A DNA stretch of 64,000 bases, taken from positions 62,001 through 126,000 of the forward strand of contig NZ_JAHUZE010000001.1 in NCBI RefSeq assembly GCF_019218265.1, in the 5' to 3' direction. The position numbers and the translations under genes are program-made. Below are positions 1-8,450 of this stretch, one piece after another (the first letter of the stretch is position 1; the number at the start of each line of letters is the position of its first letter). The notes under the pieces were generated by a model. That model was not told where the DNA came from, searched no databases, and worked only from the letters and a program-made list of their open reading frames with translations. This DNA comes from Maritimibacter dapengensis (GTDB lineage Bacteria; Pseudomonadota; Alphaproteobacteria; Rhodobacterales; Rhodobacteraceae).

Positions 1-254
1 TTGCCGAAATCAAACATGAAAAATTGCGGATTATCAGTTATTTACAAAACATACATATTTTTAGGTAGCAAATTCAAATACTTAGATGTCCGCCTAAAAA
101 TTAAGCAAGTTACGGGAATGCTTGTGAAACAAGGGATTTTCGCAAAAGCGGGCTTTTCTTCCACGAACTTATCCACAGATTCTGTGGAGTTGTTTTCACT
201 TGTCGCCACCTCGGTATCATTGCAGCCAGAACGAAGAATCAGCGAGCAGACCTG
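1..254. other. AT-rich gene-free left edge upstream of uvrC
   Basis: This stretch is much richer in A and T than the rest of the window. It holds short inverted repeats: CTTGT-GAA-ACAAG at 121-133 and AAAAGC-GG-GCTTTT at 144-157, the latter like a weak terminator. An 84-codon open frame runs through it from base 1, but it has no recognisable protein features and ends at the uvrC start, so I do not call a gene. It probably holds the uvrC promoter and the 3' flank of whatever lies to the left. Confidence 0.5.
169..187. promoter_or_regulatory. DnaA-box-like palindrome upstream of uvrC
   Basis: TTATCCACA at 169-177 matches the consensus DnaA box exactly and is part of the palindrome CCACAGA-T-TCTGTGG (173-187). 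It lies about 70 bp upstream of uvrC at the edge of AT-rich DNA. It could be a DnaA-responsive operator or another regulator's site. One box alone is no evidence for an origin. Confidence 0.3.
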
Positions 255-2135
255 ATGACCGACACCGATCCCAATGTTTCCACGGATACAAAACGCACAG
301 GTCACGCCGTGATCGCGGAATATGTGCGCCAGTTGAACAATGCGCCGGGGGTCTACCGGATGCTCGACGGGCAGGGGCGGGTACTCTATGTCGGCAAAGC
401 CAAGAGCCTGAAGAACCGCGTATCCAACTACGCCAACCGCTCGGGCCATTCCGCCCGGATCGCGCGGATGATCTCGCAGACGGCGTCGATGATGTTCCTC
501 ACCACGAAGACCGAGACCGAGGCGCTCCTTCTCGAACAGAACCTTATCAAGCAGCTCAAGCCGCATTTCAACGTGCTCCTGCGCGATGACAAATCCTTCC
601 CGAACATCCTCGTCACGAAAGACCACGCCTATCCCCAGATCCGCAAACATCGGGGCGCGAAGAAGACAAAGGGCGCCTATTACGGCCCCTTCGCCTCTGC
701 CGATGCGGTGAACCGCACGCTGAACCAGTTGCAGAAGGTGTTTCTCCTGCGAAACTGCTCCGACAGCATGTTCGAAAGCCGCACGCGCCCCTGTCTGCTC
801 TACCAGATCAAGCGCTGCGCCGGCCCCTGCGTGGGCAAGGTGAGCGAAGCCGATTATGCCGACCTCGTGAAGGACGCCGAACGGTTCCTGTCAGGCCGCA
901 CGACCAAGGTGCAATCGGAACTGGCCGAAGAGATGCAGGCGGCCTCCGACGCGATGGAATTCGAACGCGCAGCGGCCCTGCGCGACCGGATCGCGGCGTT
1001 GACCAAGGTCCAAAGCTCCCAAGGCATCAACCCGCGCGGCGTGACCGAAGCGGACGTGATCGCTCTCCACATGGAGGGCGGGCAGGCCTGCGTGCAGGTC
1101 TTCTTCATCCGCGCCAACCAGAATTGGGGGAACAAGGATTTCTACCCCAAGACCGGCGCGGGCGCGGACGAGGCCGAAGTGCTGCGCGGCTTCATCGGCC
1201 AGTTCTACGACACCAAGGAACCGGCGCGGACGCTGCTCTTGTCACACGACATCGAGGAACGCGACCTCATGGCCGAAGCGTTGACGGAAAAGCTCGGGCG
1301 CAAGGTCGAGATCGCCGTGCCCCAACGGGGCGAGAAGATGGAACTCGTGTCCAACGCCGCCCGCAACGCCCGCGAGTCGCTCGGCCGGAAAATGGCCGAA
1401 AGCGCGACGCAGGCGAAACTGCTGTCAGGTCTGGCCGAAGCTTTCGACCTCGACGCCCCCCCGGCCCGGATCGAGGTCTACGACAACTCCCACATTCAGG
1501 GCGCACATGCGGTCGGCGCCATGATCGTGGCCGGCCCGGACGGCTACATGAAAAGTCAGTATCGGAAGTTCAACATCAAGGGCGACGGCCTGACCCCCGG
1601 CGACGATTTCGGGATGATGAAAGAGGTGCTGACACGTCGCTTCAAACGGCTTCTGAAAGAAGACCCGGATCGCGAGTCCGAAGCCTGGCCCGACCTCCTC
1701 CTGATCGACGGCGGGGCGGGGCAGGTGTCCGCGGTTCAGCAGATCATGGAGGATCTCGGCGTCGAGGACATCGCCATGATCGGCGTCGCGAAAGGCATAG
1801 ACCGCGACGCGGGCAAGGAGGAATTCCACCGCACCGGCAAACGCCCCATGGCGCTCCGGCGCAACGACCCCGTGCTCTACTTCATCCAGCGCCTGCGCGA
1901 CGAAGCCCACCGTTTCGCCATCGGCACCCACCGCGCGAAGCGGTCCAAGACGATTGCGGCCAACCCTCTCGACGATGTGCCCGGTGTCGGCGCAGGACGG
2001 AAGAAGGCGTTGCTGGCGCATTTCGGCTCGGCCAAGGCGGTGACCAACGCGTCGCTTGACGATCTGAAAGCGGTGAAGGGCATTTCCGCCGCGCTGGCCG
2101 AAACCATCCACGGGCACTTCCACGAAAACGGCTGA
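255..2135 (+). CDS. uvrC: Excinuclease ABC subunit C (UvrC)
   Basis: This is the nuclease of nucleotide excision repair, which cuts both sides of a lesion in the UvrB-DNA complex. The 626-residue protein is of normal family length. A GIY-YIG domain (about residues 29-110, PGVYRML...[14 protein letters not shown]) makes the 3' incision. A UVR helical motif follows near residue 235, then the RNase H-like endonuclease domain ([10 protein letters not shown] near 408; LLIDGGAGQ) for the 5' cut, and a C-terminal helix-hairpin-helix region (about 575-620). The ATG at 255 gives the expected start shortly before the GIY-YIG fold. It is followed by a 356-bp gap before pgsA. Confidence 0.97.
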   Translation: MTDTDPNVSTDTKRTGHAVIAEYVRQLNNAPGVYRMLDGQGRVLYVGKAKSLKNRVSNYANRSGHSARIARMISQTASMMFLTTKTETEALLLEQNLIKQLKPHFNVLLRDDKSFPNILVTKDHAYPQIRKHRGAKKTKGAYYGPFASADAVNRTLNQLQKVFLLRNCSDSMFESRTRPCLLYQIKRCAGPCVGKVSEADYADLVKDAERFLSGRTTKVQSELAEEMQAASDAMEFERAAALRDRIAALTKVQSSQGINPRGVTEADVIALHMEGGQACVQVFFIRANQNWGNKDFYPKTGAGADEAEVLRGFIGQFYDTKEPARTLLLSHDIEERDLMAEALTEKLGRKVEIAVPQRGEKMELVSNAARNARESLGRKMAESATQAKLLSGLAEAFDLDAPPARIEVYDNSHIQGAHAVGAMIVAGPDGYMKSQYRKFNIKGDGLTPGDDFGMMKEVLTRRFKRLLKEDPDRESEAWPDLLLIDGGAGQVSAVQQIMEDLGVEDIAMIGVAKGIDRDAGKEEFHRTGKRPMALRRNDPVLYFIQRLRDEAHRFAIGTHRAKRSKTIAANPLDDVPGVGAGRKKALLAHFGSAKAVTNASLDDLKAVKGISAALAETIHGHFHENG

Positions 2136-2190
2136 CACCGCCTCGCGCGACCGATCGCCGGGCGCGGCTCTCCTGTTCTCATCGCCCCGG

Positions 2191-2212
2191 TTTCATCGTG
2201 CCGAAAATATGC
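2191..2212 (-). repeat. Dispersed 3'-flank element, copy 1
   Basis: Read on the minus strand this is GCATATTT, two variable bases (TC), then GGCACGATGAAA. Copies at 51932-51953 and 58919-58940 match it at every position except those two bases. It lies 55 bp after the uvrC stop. Read in the sense of that upstream gene it begins TTTCATCGTGCC. Confidence 0.6.
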
Positions 2213-2377
2213 TCGCCGAAGGCAGCGCCGTGCGGCACGCGCGGCGGTCCGCGACGAGGCGCAGCCTCGGCGCAATCCCTGTCGGAACAGCGAGAAGATG
2301 TCCGAATCCAAATAAGAAATGAACGCGCCGTGCGTCGGTGTCATGCTTTCGCGGTGCTTGGTCGTGCGTATCCGCAT

Positions 2378-2407
2378 CCATACGTAATCCATACGTGTTC
2401 CATACGT
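2378..2407 (+). repeat. Three direct CCATACGT repeats, 11-bp period
   Basis: CCATACGT occurs at 2378-2385, 2389-2396 and 2400-2407. The copies are perfect, are separated by AAT and GTT, and so fall on one face of the helix about one turn apart. They end 84 bp before the pgsA start. The arrangement resembles an iterated operator; no cognate regulator can be named. Confidence 0.5.
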
Positions 2408-2491
2408 CCGCCATAGCCGGCATTTCGGCTCCCTGAAAAGGTAAACGCACCGCCCCTTTCCCCCGGCGACGCGGCGCGATAGACCTTGGCC

Positions 2492-3169
2492 ATGCGTTGG
2501 ACCGTGCCCAATATCCTCACCGTCGCGCGGCTCGTCGCCGTGCCGCTTCTGCCCATCATGTTCCTGTTCTTCTACCGGCCATGGGCGGATTACTACGCCA
2601 TCGCGGTCTTCGTGCTGGCAAGCGTCACCGACTGGGTCGACGGCTACCTCGCGCGCAAGTGGGGGCAGGAAAGCCTGTTCGGCGCAGCGATGGATCCGAT
2701 TGCCGATAAGGCATTGGTTTTAATGGCACTTCTGGTGATCACCGCCTATTCCGGCCTCGCTGTATGGATCGTGCTTCCCGCCGGGATCATCATCTTCCGC
2801 GAGGTGTTCGTCTCCGGCCTGCGCGAGACGCTGGGCGACAAGGCGCGGGCCCTCAAGGTCACCGGACTGGCGAAGTGGAAAACCACCGTCCAGATGGTCG
2901 CGCTCACCCTGCTCTTTGCGAAAGGCGTGTTCGAACATTATGTGGGGATGCAGAGCTACGGCATGGACGAAGCGATCTTCGAGGGCGTCGTGTCCGGCGA
3001 AATCGAGGACGAACTCGGCCTTCGCTGGAAACTGACCGGCATGAACTGGACCGGCAACGCTGGCGTTTTCCTGCTCTGGGCGGCGGCGCTTCTGACCGCG
3101 ATCACGGGCTGGGATTACTTCCGCAAGGCGCTTCCGTTCCTGCGTGAGCCGGAGGGAAAAGATGATTGA
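2492..3169 (+). CDS. pgsA: CDP-diacylglycerol--glycerol-3-phosphate 3-phosphatidyltransferase (PgsA)
   Basis: This inner-membrane enzyme makes phosphatidylglycerol phosphate from CDP-diacylglycerol and glycerol-3-phosphate, the committed step to phosphatidylglycerol and cardiolipin. The CDP-alcohol phosphotransferase motif is intact near residues 45-70 (DWVDGYLARKWG, then G...MDPIADK). Several hydrophobic segments follow. I chose ATG 2492 (MRWTVPNILTVARL) over the in-frame TTG at 2486. The protein is 225 aa, longer than the E. coli enzyme because of a loop around residues 155-190. Its last 8 bases overlap moaD, so the two are probably co-transcribed. Confidence 0.95.
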   Translation: MRWTVPNILTVARLVAVPLLPIMFLFFYRPWADYYAIAVFVLASVTDWVDGYLARKWGQESLFGAAMDPIADKALVLMALLVITAYSGLAVWIVLPAGIIIFREVFVSGLRETLGDKARALKVTGLAKWKTTVQMVALTLLFAKGVFEHYVGMQSYGMDEAIFEGVVSGEIEDELGLRWKLTGMNWTGNAGVFLLWAAALLTAITGWDYFRKALPFLREPEGKDD

Positions 3170-3410
3170 TGTCATGTACTTCGCCTGGGTCCGCGAACGG
3201 ATCGGCGAGCCGCGCGAAGCGGTCGAGACCCAGGCCGCGACTGTGGTGGATCTGGTCGAGGAACTGAAGGCGCGTGAGCCGCGTTACGAGGCCGCTTTCG
3301 CCGACCTGTCGGCGCTGCGCGTCGCGCTGGATCAGGAGCTTTCCGACTTCGACGCCCCGCTCGACGGGGTGCGCGAGGTCGCGTTCTTCCCCCCGATGAC
3401 GGGCGGCTGA
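3162..3410 (+). CDS. moaD: Molybdopterin synthase small subunit (MoaD)
   Basis: This ubiquitin-like sulfur carrier donates the dithiolene sulfurs to precursor Z in molybdenum cofactor synthesis. It is 82 aa and ends in the diagnostic Gly-Gly (PPMTGG), which is adenylated and thiocarboxylated. I used ATG 3162, which has the Shine-Dalgarno GGAGGGA at 3151-3157, instead of an in-frame GTG at 3144. It overlaps pgsA by 8 bp and moaE by 1 bp (TGATG), so translation is likely coupled. Confidence 0.93.
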   Translation: MIDVMYFAWVRERIGEPREAVETQAATVVDLVEELKAREPRYEAAFADLSALRVALDQELSDFDAPLDGVREVAFFPPMTGG

Positions 3411-3847
3411 TGGACATCCGGGTCCAGACCGAGCCGTTCTCGGTGGGCGATGTGCTCGACGGTTTCGGCAAAGGCTCGCACGACATCGGGGCGGTCGTCA
3501 GCTTCACCGGCATCGTGCGCGACACCGGCGGCCTGACCCGCATGGTGATCGAGCACTATCCGGGCATGACGGAACGCGCGATTAACGAGATCGCAAGCGA
3601 AGCGATGGAAAGATGGTCGCTCGCGGATTGTCTCGTCATCCACCGGCACGGCACACTCGTACCGGGCGACCAGATCATGATGGTCGCGACTGCCAGTCGC
3701 CACCGCGCGGCGGCGTTCGAAGCGGCGGAATTCCTGATGGACTACCTGAAATCCCGCGCCCCGTTCTGGAAGAAGGAATTCGGCCCGGACGGTGCTGAAT
3801 GGGTCGCGGCCAAGGATGAGGACGAGGACGCGTTAAGCCGTTGGTAA
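3410..3847 (+). CDS. moaE: Molybdopterin synthase catalytic subunit (MoaE)
   Basis: MoaE pairs with MoaD to convert cyclic pyranopterin monophosphate to molybdopterin. The 145-aa sequence has the family features: VSFTGIVRD near the N terminus, IVHRHG-type strand (VIHRHGTLVPGDQ) and the lysine-bearing catalytic stretch DYLKSRAPFWKKE. Its start overlaps the moaD stop. moaB lies 17 kb away at 21345 rather than in this cluster. Confidence 0.94.
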   Translation: MDIRVQTEPFSVGDVLDGFGKGSHDIGAVVSFTGIVRDTGGLTRMVIEHYPGMTERAINEIASEAMERWSLADCLVIHRHGTLVPGDQIMMVATASRHRAAAFEAAEFLMDYLKSRAPFWKKEFGPDGAEWVAAKDEDEDALSRW

Positions 3848-3912
3848 CGCTGCCTTTCGATACCCCGCGGCATTTCACACATCCCTAAGACACGCCGTGC
3901 ATCCCTTGTCGG

Positions 3913-4671
3913 ATGCGCGAGCGGATCATTTATAGCGGCGCTCATCTGAGGGCGATTGTATGGGGCGAAGCCCCTGACCGGGTGATCTTCACCTTCGATC
4001 ATTGGCGCCCCGACCGCACCGGCATGGCGGGGCGACCGGGGCCGGCGTTTCTCAAACGCGGGCTCACCCATGTGCAGGTAACGACCGCCGAAAATGACTG
4101 GTTTCTGAACCACGATCTGCCCGAATGCCTGACCGCCATCGAACGCTTCGCGCGCCCGTTTCGCGTGCGGCTGGGCCTGGGGTTCTCGATGGGCGGATAC
4201 GGGCTCTTGCTTGCAAGCCGGGTCGTCGCGTTCGACCGGGCCCTGTTCGTGTCCCCCCAGACCACCTTCGCCCCGGACCTGCCGCGCGGCTGCGCGATCG
4301 GGGATGCGCGGTTTTCATATGGTCGGATGGACACGCATTTCGCGCGCGAGGCGCATGGCGTGATACGCGATACACCGAAAGCCGCGGGGGACGTCGTGAT
4401 CCTCTACGATCCCGAACTCGCCGATGATGCCCGCCACGCCGAGGAAGTGGCACGTCTGTTCCTGACCCCGCGCCTCGTGGGTCTGCGCGGCGCAGGGCAT
4501 CCCGTCACGGCCGCATTTCCGTCCTCTCACGGCTTCAAGCTTCTGACCGATGCGCTTCTGTCCGACCCGATCCGGGTCGACCGGATCACGTCGGCACATC
4601 GCCGGTGGAGGCAGATCCGCGCGCGCGAGGCATTGGCACCCGATGCTTGCGATTGGGTGGTGGGCGTGTAA
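3913..4671 (+). CDS. Alpha/beta-hydrolase-like protein, first of a tandem pair
   Basis: I do not recognise a named family for this 252-aa protein. It has a nucleophile-elbow-like motif GFSMGGYG (Ser92), as in serine hydrolases, and a late GAGHP motif (His196) placed like a catalytic histidine. A candidate acid is the Asp in ILYDPELADD. There is no signal peptide. It shares an extended pattern (TFDxW near the N terminus, NDWFL, FVSPQT.F.PDLP, GAGHP) with the following gene, so the two are tandem duplicates. The substrate is unknown. An esterase or a fold-sharing non-enzyme is possible. Confidence 0.7.
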   Translation: MRERIIYSGAHLRAIVWGEAPDRVIFTFDHWRPDRTGMAGRPGPAFLKRGLTHVQVTTAENDWFLNHDLPECLTAIERFARPFRVRLGLGFSMGGYGLLLASRVVAFDRALFVSPQTTFAPDLPRGCAIGDARFSYGRMDTHFAREAHGVIRDTPKAAGDVVILYDPELADDARHAEEVARLFLTPRLVGLRGAGHPVTAAFPSSHGFKLLTDALLSDPIRVDRITSAHRRWRQIRAREALAPDACDWVVGV

Positions 4672-4698
4672 CCTTCCGGCCAGTCCGGCATCGGTTTC

Positions 4699-5424
4699 AT
4701 GGCACCAGAATTCGTTTTCGAGAGTGATACGTTACGCGCGTCGTTGGCAGGCCGACGGCACCCGGACCTGATCGTCACCTTCGACAATTGGCAATGGCGC
4801 AAGTCGCGGTTCACCAAGCCGCGCGCGGGCGCGCATTTCCTGAACGCCGGCTTCGCGCATCTGCACCTGTCGACCCGCGCGAACGATTGGTTTCTGACAC
4901 CCGACACGCCGGCCTGTCTGGACATGCTGCGCGAACTGGCCGAGGGGTACCGCCGCCGTGCCGCTTTGTCTTTCTCGATGGGTGGGTACGGGGCGATCCT
5001 GCTGTCGCGCGATATTGCTTTTCAGCAGATGTTGTTCTTCTCGCCCCAGACTGCCTTCTCCCCCGACCTGCCGCCTTATGACGACCGATTTCATGCCGAC
5101 CCGTCGGATCCCGATTTCGCCGCCTTGGTGCATGAGACGGTTCTGGCCGCCGAGCCGGTCGGAGGGGATGTCGTTGTCGCCTTCGATCCGTCGGCCGAGA
5201 TGGACCGCGCCCATGCGCGCGCCATGAAGCTTTACTTCAAAGCGCCCCGGTTCGTCGAGTTGGAGGGGGCAGGGCACCCGGCGTCGCAATACCTGACACA
5301 GGCTCATCGCTACGGCACCATCGCCCATGCGGTGACGGGGCCGGACGGCATACGGGAAGATCGGTTCGTGAAGGCCTATCACGAAGTCCGCGACCGGTTC
5401 GACGAAGCGCCGAGTGGCGCCTGA
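4699..5424 (+). CDS. Alpha/beta-hydrolase-like protein, second of a tandem pair
   Basis: This 241-aa paralogue of the preceding gene starts 27 bp after it. It keeps the elbow SFSMGGYG (Ser93), NDWFL near residue 62, FFSPQTAFSPDLP near 113-125, a candidate Asp in VAFDPSAEMD, and GAGHP (His193). Conservation of both putative catalytic residues in both copies suggests they are enzymes under selection. No signal peptide or membrane segment is seen. The pair is probably transcribed together. Confidence 0.7.
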   Translation: MAPEFVFESDTLRASLAGRRHPDLIVTFDNWQWRKSRFTKPRAGAHFLNAGFAHLHLSTRANDWFLTPDTPACLDMLRELAEGYRRRAALSFSMGGYGAILLSRDIAFQQMLFFSPQTAFSPDLPPYDDRFHADPSDPDFAALVHETVLAAEPVGGDVVVAFDPSAEMDRAHARAMKLYFKAPRFVELEGAGHPASQYLTQAHRYGTIAHAVTGPDGIREDRFVKAYHEVRDRFDEAPSGA

Positions 5425-5427
5425 GTT

Positions 5428-5757
5428 TCACCCGGTGGCGTTCGTTCGTTCGATGTAGGCGCGAAGCTCCTCGGCCTCACGCCGCGCATCGCGCAGACCG
5501 TCCATGGCGGCGCGCAATTCCGCTTCGGTCTGGTGTTGCTGGTTCGACAATTCGGACTCGCGCTGCTGCATGTAGGTGATCGCTTGATCCCGCGATTCCT
5601 CGGCTTCGTGAAGCGCCTGCGCCATGCGATCCAATTCGCCCATTTCGGCCCCGGCAATGCGGGTGAAGCGATGGATGAGCCAATGAGCGAACCATCCCAA
5701 CGCGAAGGCGATGAATAGGATGATGGCCGTCACGATGATGAACTCGGCTCTGTTCAT
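5428..5757 (-). CDS. Small single-pass membrane protein with coiled coil
   Basis: This 109-aa protein has an N-terminal transmembrane helix (about residues 7-30, IIVTAIILFIAFALGWFAHW) followed by a long charged heptad-rich stretch (about 40-105) rich in Glu, Arg, Gln and Ala, as expected for a coiled coil. It sits 6 bp downstream of the OmpA-family gene on the same strand and is probably in its operon, suggesting an envelope role. No family name can be given. Confidence 0.75.
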   Translation of the reverse strand: MNRAEFIIVTAIILFIAFALGWFAHWLIHRFTRIAGAEMGELDRMAQALHEAEESRDQAITYMQQRESELSNQQHQTEAELRAAMDGLRDARREAEELRAYIERTNATG

Positions 5758-5763
5758 GTGTTC

Positions 5764-8391
5764 TTATCCTTCCCCCTCCGGACGGGGCGGCGCGCGCACG
5801 CCCTCAAGCTCCGGGTGCACCACGATTGTCGGGCCGAGTGGTTCCTCGGGTTCCGGTGCGGTGTCGTCATTATCGTCCGGGTTGACCAGAATGACCACCG
5901 ACTCCGACGTGGTATCCGCCGTATCGGTTTCCTCCTCGGCCGTGTCCGCATCGGCTTCGGCCTGATCGGACGGCGTGACCGCGTCCTGCGGCGTGGGCTC
6001 TTCGTCGGCCCCTTGCGCATTGGCTGCGGTGGCTTCTTCTACTGAAGGGTCTTCCGCCCCCTCATCCGCCACATCCGTCGTCGCGGCATCGTCGGCTTCG
6101 GCTTCCGTTTCTGTCGCGACTTCTTCGGTGGCGTCGGACGTTTCAGCCTCGGCCTGCGCCGGGTCTTCCTCGGTGGTGTCCGGTGTCTCTGCTTCTGCCT
6201 GCGCCGGGTCGGCTTCGGTCGATTCCGACGGGTCAGCCTCTGCCGTATCGTCCTGCGGTTCATCCGGCGTCGTGGTTTCGTCGGCTACGGTGTCTTGGGT
6301 GTCGCCAGTCGGCGTGTCGCTCTGATCGGCATCTGCCGGCTCCGCTTCGGCGGTGGCTTCGGGAGCGCCCTCTTCGGTGTCTGTCGCCCCTGTATCGTCC
6401 AAAGCGGCCTCGTCCCCGCTTCCCTCGTCCGTTTCGGTCGTGGCCTCGGTCACATCCTCTACCACGTCCGTCGGGCGGGCGCGCGGGCGAACCGTGCCAA
6501 GCTCCTCGTCCGGCGTCTGGACCGCGCCTTCCGAGATATCCTCTTCGCCAGTTTCGCCCATCGCACCGGTTTCGGGTAGCTCTGCCGTACCGATCAACCG
6601 GAACTCGATCCTCCGGTTCGCCTCCCGACCTTCGTCGGTATCGTTGTCCGCGATCGGTTGCTCTTCACCATATCCATGCGCGGTCAGGTTCGAGGTCAGA
6701 ACCCGCCGCGCCAATAGCGCGTTCAGTACCGAATTGGCCCGCTGCTGGGACAGCGACTTGTTCATGTCTTCCGACCCCTGGCTGTCGGTATGACCCCCGA
6801 TTTCCATCGGCGCGTCAGGGCAATTCTTCAAAATCTCCGCGATCGAATCGACTGTGTTTCGTGCCGAGGCTTCGATCTCGACCGAACCGGGTGCGAAGGT
6901 GATCTTGGATTTGCGGATCACGGCATTGACGTCTTCGGCACATTCGCGCGGTGTCGGCATTGCGGCAATCGGATCCAGCGCTTCGTCATAGATCACGTTT
7001 ACGCGGAATTCCTCGGCTTCGCCCAGTTTCTCGGACAGGATTCGAGATATTTCCGCGCTCGCATTCTGATCGCCCGTCTTGCCCCGCAATTCCACGAACG
7101 TCGGCTGCACTGTGGCTTTGCCATTGTCGAGCAGGCTCAGAGCTTCGAGCGAAGCCAGAACGCGAACCGACCAACCTTGAGGAAGGTTCTGATCGAGTCG
7201 CGTCGCCATGAGGACGTTGCCGATCCCAAAGCGGGCGCGTGCAACACTTTGAGTGATCGTGCGCTGCTGCTCGTCGCTGAGACGCCCGCGCAATTGCACC
7301 TTGCCTTCGGAATCGAGTGCCGCGGTGAATTCGGGTGGTCCTTCCTCCCGGCCATCGTCACTGGGTGTCTTGCTGGCATGAAGCGAAAAGACCTCGGGCA
7401 GCTCGTTTTCAAGTTCGCCGACGACGCGGTCGTAATTGCGTTGTTGCACCGTCGCGGCAGCGACAAGGGTGACATCTGCGTCCGCATAGGTGATGGAGCC
7501 GCCGCCGAGCTCGTGCAGCGCCGACACCCCCATGGCGACCGCGTTCGGCCATTCCGACGACGGCACGCCAAGCGCGATCGTGCAATCCGGCGTGCCCTTG
7601 GCACCTGCCGCGATCCCGGCCGCGACGATACGGGTGCGGCCAGCTTCGGTTCCGGCGGTGCAGGCATCGAAGCGCGCGCCTTCGCCGTCGATGACGAAGC
7701 GGGCGGTGAACGGTGTCACCACGGGGCGCGGTGCCGAGATATTGGCCACCATGCGCAATCCACCGGGCACCCGACGGGCAAGATCACGTTCCCAATTCGC
7801 TTTCTGGTCGGCGCTGTCCGCGATCGCCTCGACCACGACGCGGGATGCATCCATCGAAATCTTGGCCCGCGGCAATTCCTCGAGCGCGAAGAGGGCGAAA
7901 TCGAGCGCGGCGTCCCACCCGTCCGGCACCGGATGATCGGCGCTTTCGAGGAAGTCCGCGACTTCGCGATCCAGCGTGATCCGGCCAACACGTTCGTTCA
8001 GGGCAGCCCGGTCGGTCTCGGCGGGGATGAGCCCGATCATCGAAATGCCGGCGTCGTTGCGCAGAATTTCGATCGAGAACCTGGGCGGCGTTACGGCGCG
8101 GCTGGACGGAACGTCCATCTGGTCGATGACCCGGCTCGCCTCGACCTGACTGCCCGCGATGGAGAGCGCCTGGAACCTGTCCGTCTCGGACGGCGCCGTG
8201 CCTGTCAGGAACACCTGCAAGCCGTCCGTATCCACATGCGCCCAATCCTCGCCCTGAAGGATCAATTCGCGTTCGATCGCCGATTCCGAGAGCTTTTCGA
8301 TCACCCCGACCGAAGTCCATGCCGCGAGAATCGCAAGCGCCGCTGCGGCGAGGAAGATCGCGGGGATAAGAACGATATTTGTCAGACGCAT
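5764..8391 (-). CDS. OmpA-family envelope protein with long acidic C-terminal extension
   Basis: This 875-aa protein has an N-terminal membrane anchor or uncleaved signal (about residues 4-26), then a periplasmic region with BON-like segments (for example DGLQVFLTGTAPSETDRF near residue 60). The peptidoglycan-binding OmpA-like domain is at about 500-610 (ITFAPGSVEIE, GGHTDSQGS, NRRIEFRL). The last 265 or so residues are low-complexity Glu, Asp, Ala and Thr with many ETE/AEAE runs. In most family members the OmpA domain is at the very C terminus, so the acidic tail is unusual. It likely links the inner membrane to peptidoglycan. It is co-oriented with the small coiled-coil protein just downstream. 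Confidence 0.85.
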   Translation of the reverse strand: MRLTNIVLIPAIFLAAAALAILAAWTSVGVIEKLSESAIERELILQGEDWAHVDTDGLQVFLTGTAPSETDRFQALSIAGSQVEASRVIDQMDVPSSRAVTPPRFSIEILRNDAGISMIGLIPAETDRAALNERVGRITLDREVADFLESADHPVPDGWDAALDFALFALEELPRAKISMDASRVVVEAIADSADQKANWERDLARRVPGGLRMVANISAPRPVVTPFTARFVIDGEGARFDACTAGTEAGRTRIVAAGIAAGAKGTPDCTIALGVPSSEWPNAVAMGVSALHELGGGSITYADADVTLVAAATVQQRNYDRVVGELENELPEVFSLHASKTPSDDGREEGPPEFTAALDSEGKVQLRGRLSDEQQRTITQSVARARFGIGNVLMATRLDQNLPQGWSVRVLASLEALSLLDNGKATVQPTFVELRGKTGDQNASAEISRILSEKLGEAEEFRVNVIYDEALDPIAAMPTPRECAEDVNAVIRKSKITFAPGSVEIEASARNTVDSIAEILKNCPDAPMEIGGHTDSQGSEDMNKSLSQQRANSVLNALLARRVLTSNLTAHGYGEEQPIADNDTDEGREANRRIEFRLIGTAELPETGAMGETGEEDISEGAVQTPDEELGTVRPRARPTDVVEDVTEATTETDEGSGDEAALDDTGATDTEEGAPEATAEAEPADADQSDTPTGDTQDTVADETTTPDEPQDDTAEADPSESTEADPAQAEAETPDTTEEDPAQAEAETSDATEEVATETEAEADDAATTDVADEGAEDPSVEEATAANAQGADEEPTPQDAVTPSDQAEADADTAEEETDTADTTSESVVILVNPDDNDDTAPEPEEPLGPTIVVHPELEGVRAPPRPEGEG

Positions 8392-8450
8392 GGAGTGGCA
8401 GGTCTCTTGTCAGTCCGGCATTCTCTAGGGGGGATTGCCAAAAGGCGCAA

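Larger units (their letters stand above)
2136..2491. other. Intergenic region between uvrC and pgsA
   Basis: This 356-bp gap holds no convincing gene. It contains a copy of a dispersed 3'-flank element (2191-2212), a short hairpin CGAGGC-GCA-GCCTCG (2255-2269), and three direct CCATACGT repeats spaced 11 bp apart (2378-2407). The second half is presumably the promoter region of the pgsA-moaD-moaE operon. Confidence 0.5.

Noticed and set aside
169-187. DnaA box as evidence for an origin of replication
   Set aside because: Only one consensus box is visible, with no dnaA, parAB or hemE-type neighbours.
1-255. 84-codon plus-strand open frame at the left edge
   Set aside because: AT-rich, no recognisable domain, ends exactly at the uvrC start and may be an artefact of the window edge.
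2378-2407. CCATACGT repeats as a CRISPR-like array
   Set aside because: Repeats are 8 bp with 3-bp spacers and no cas genes are near.
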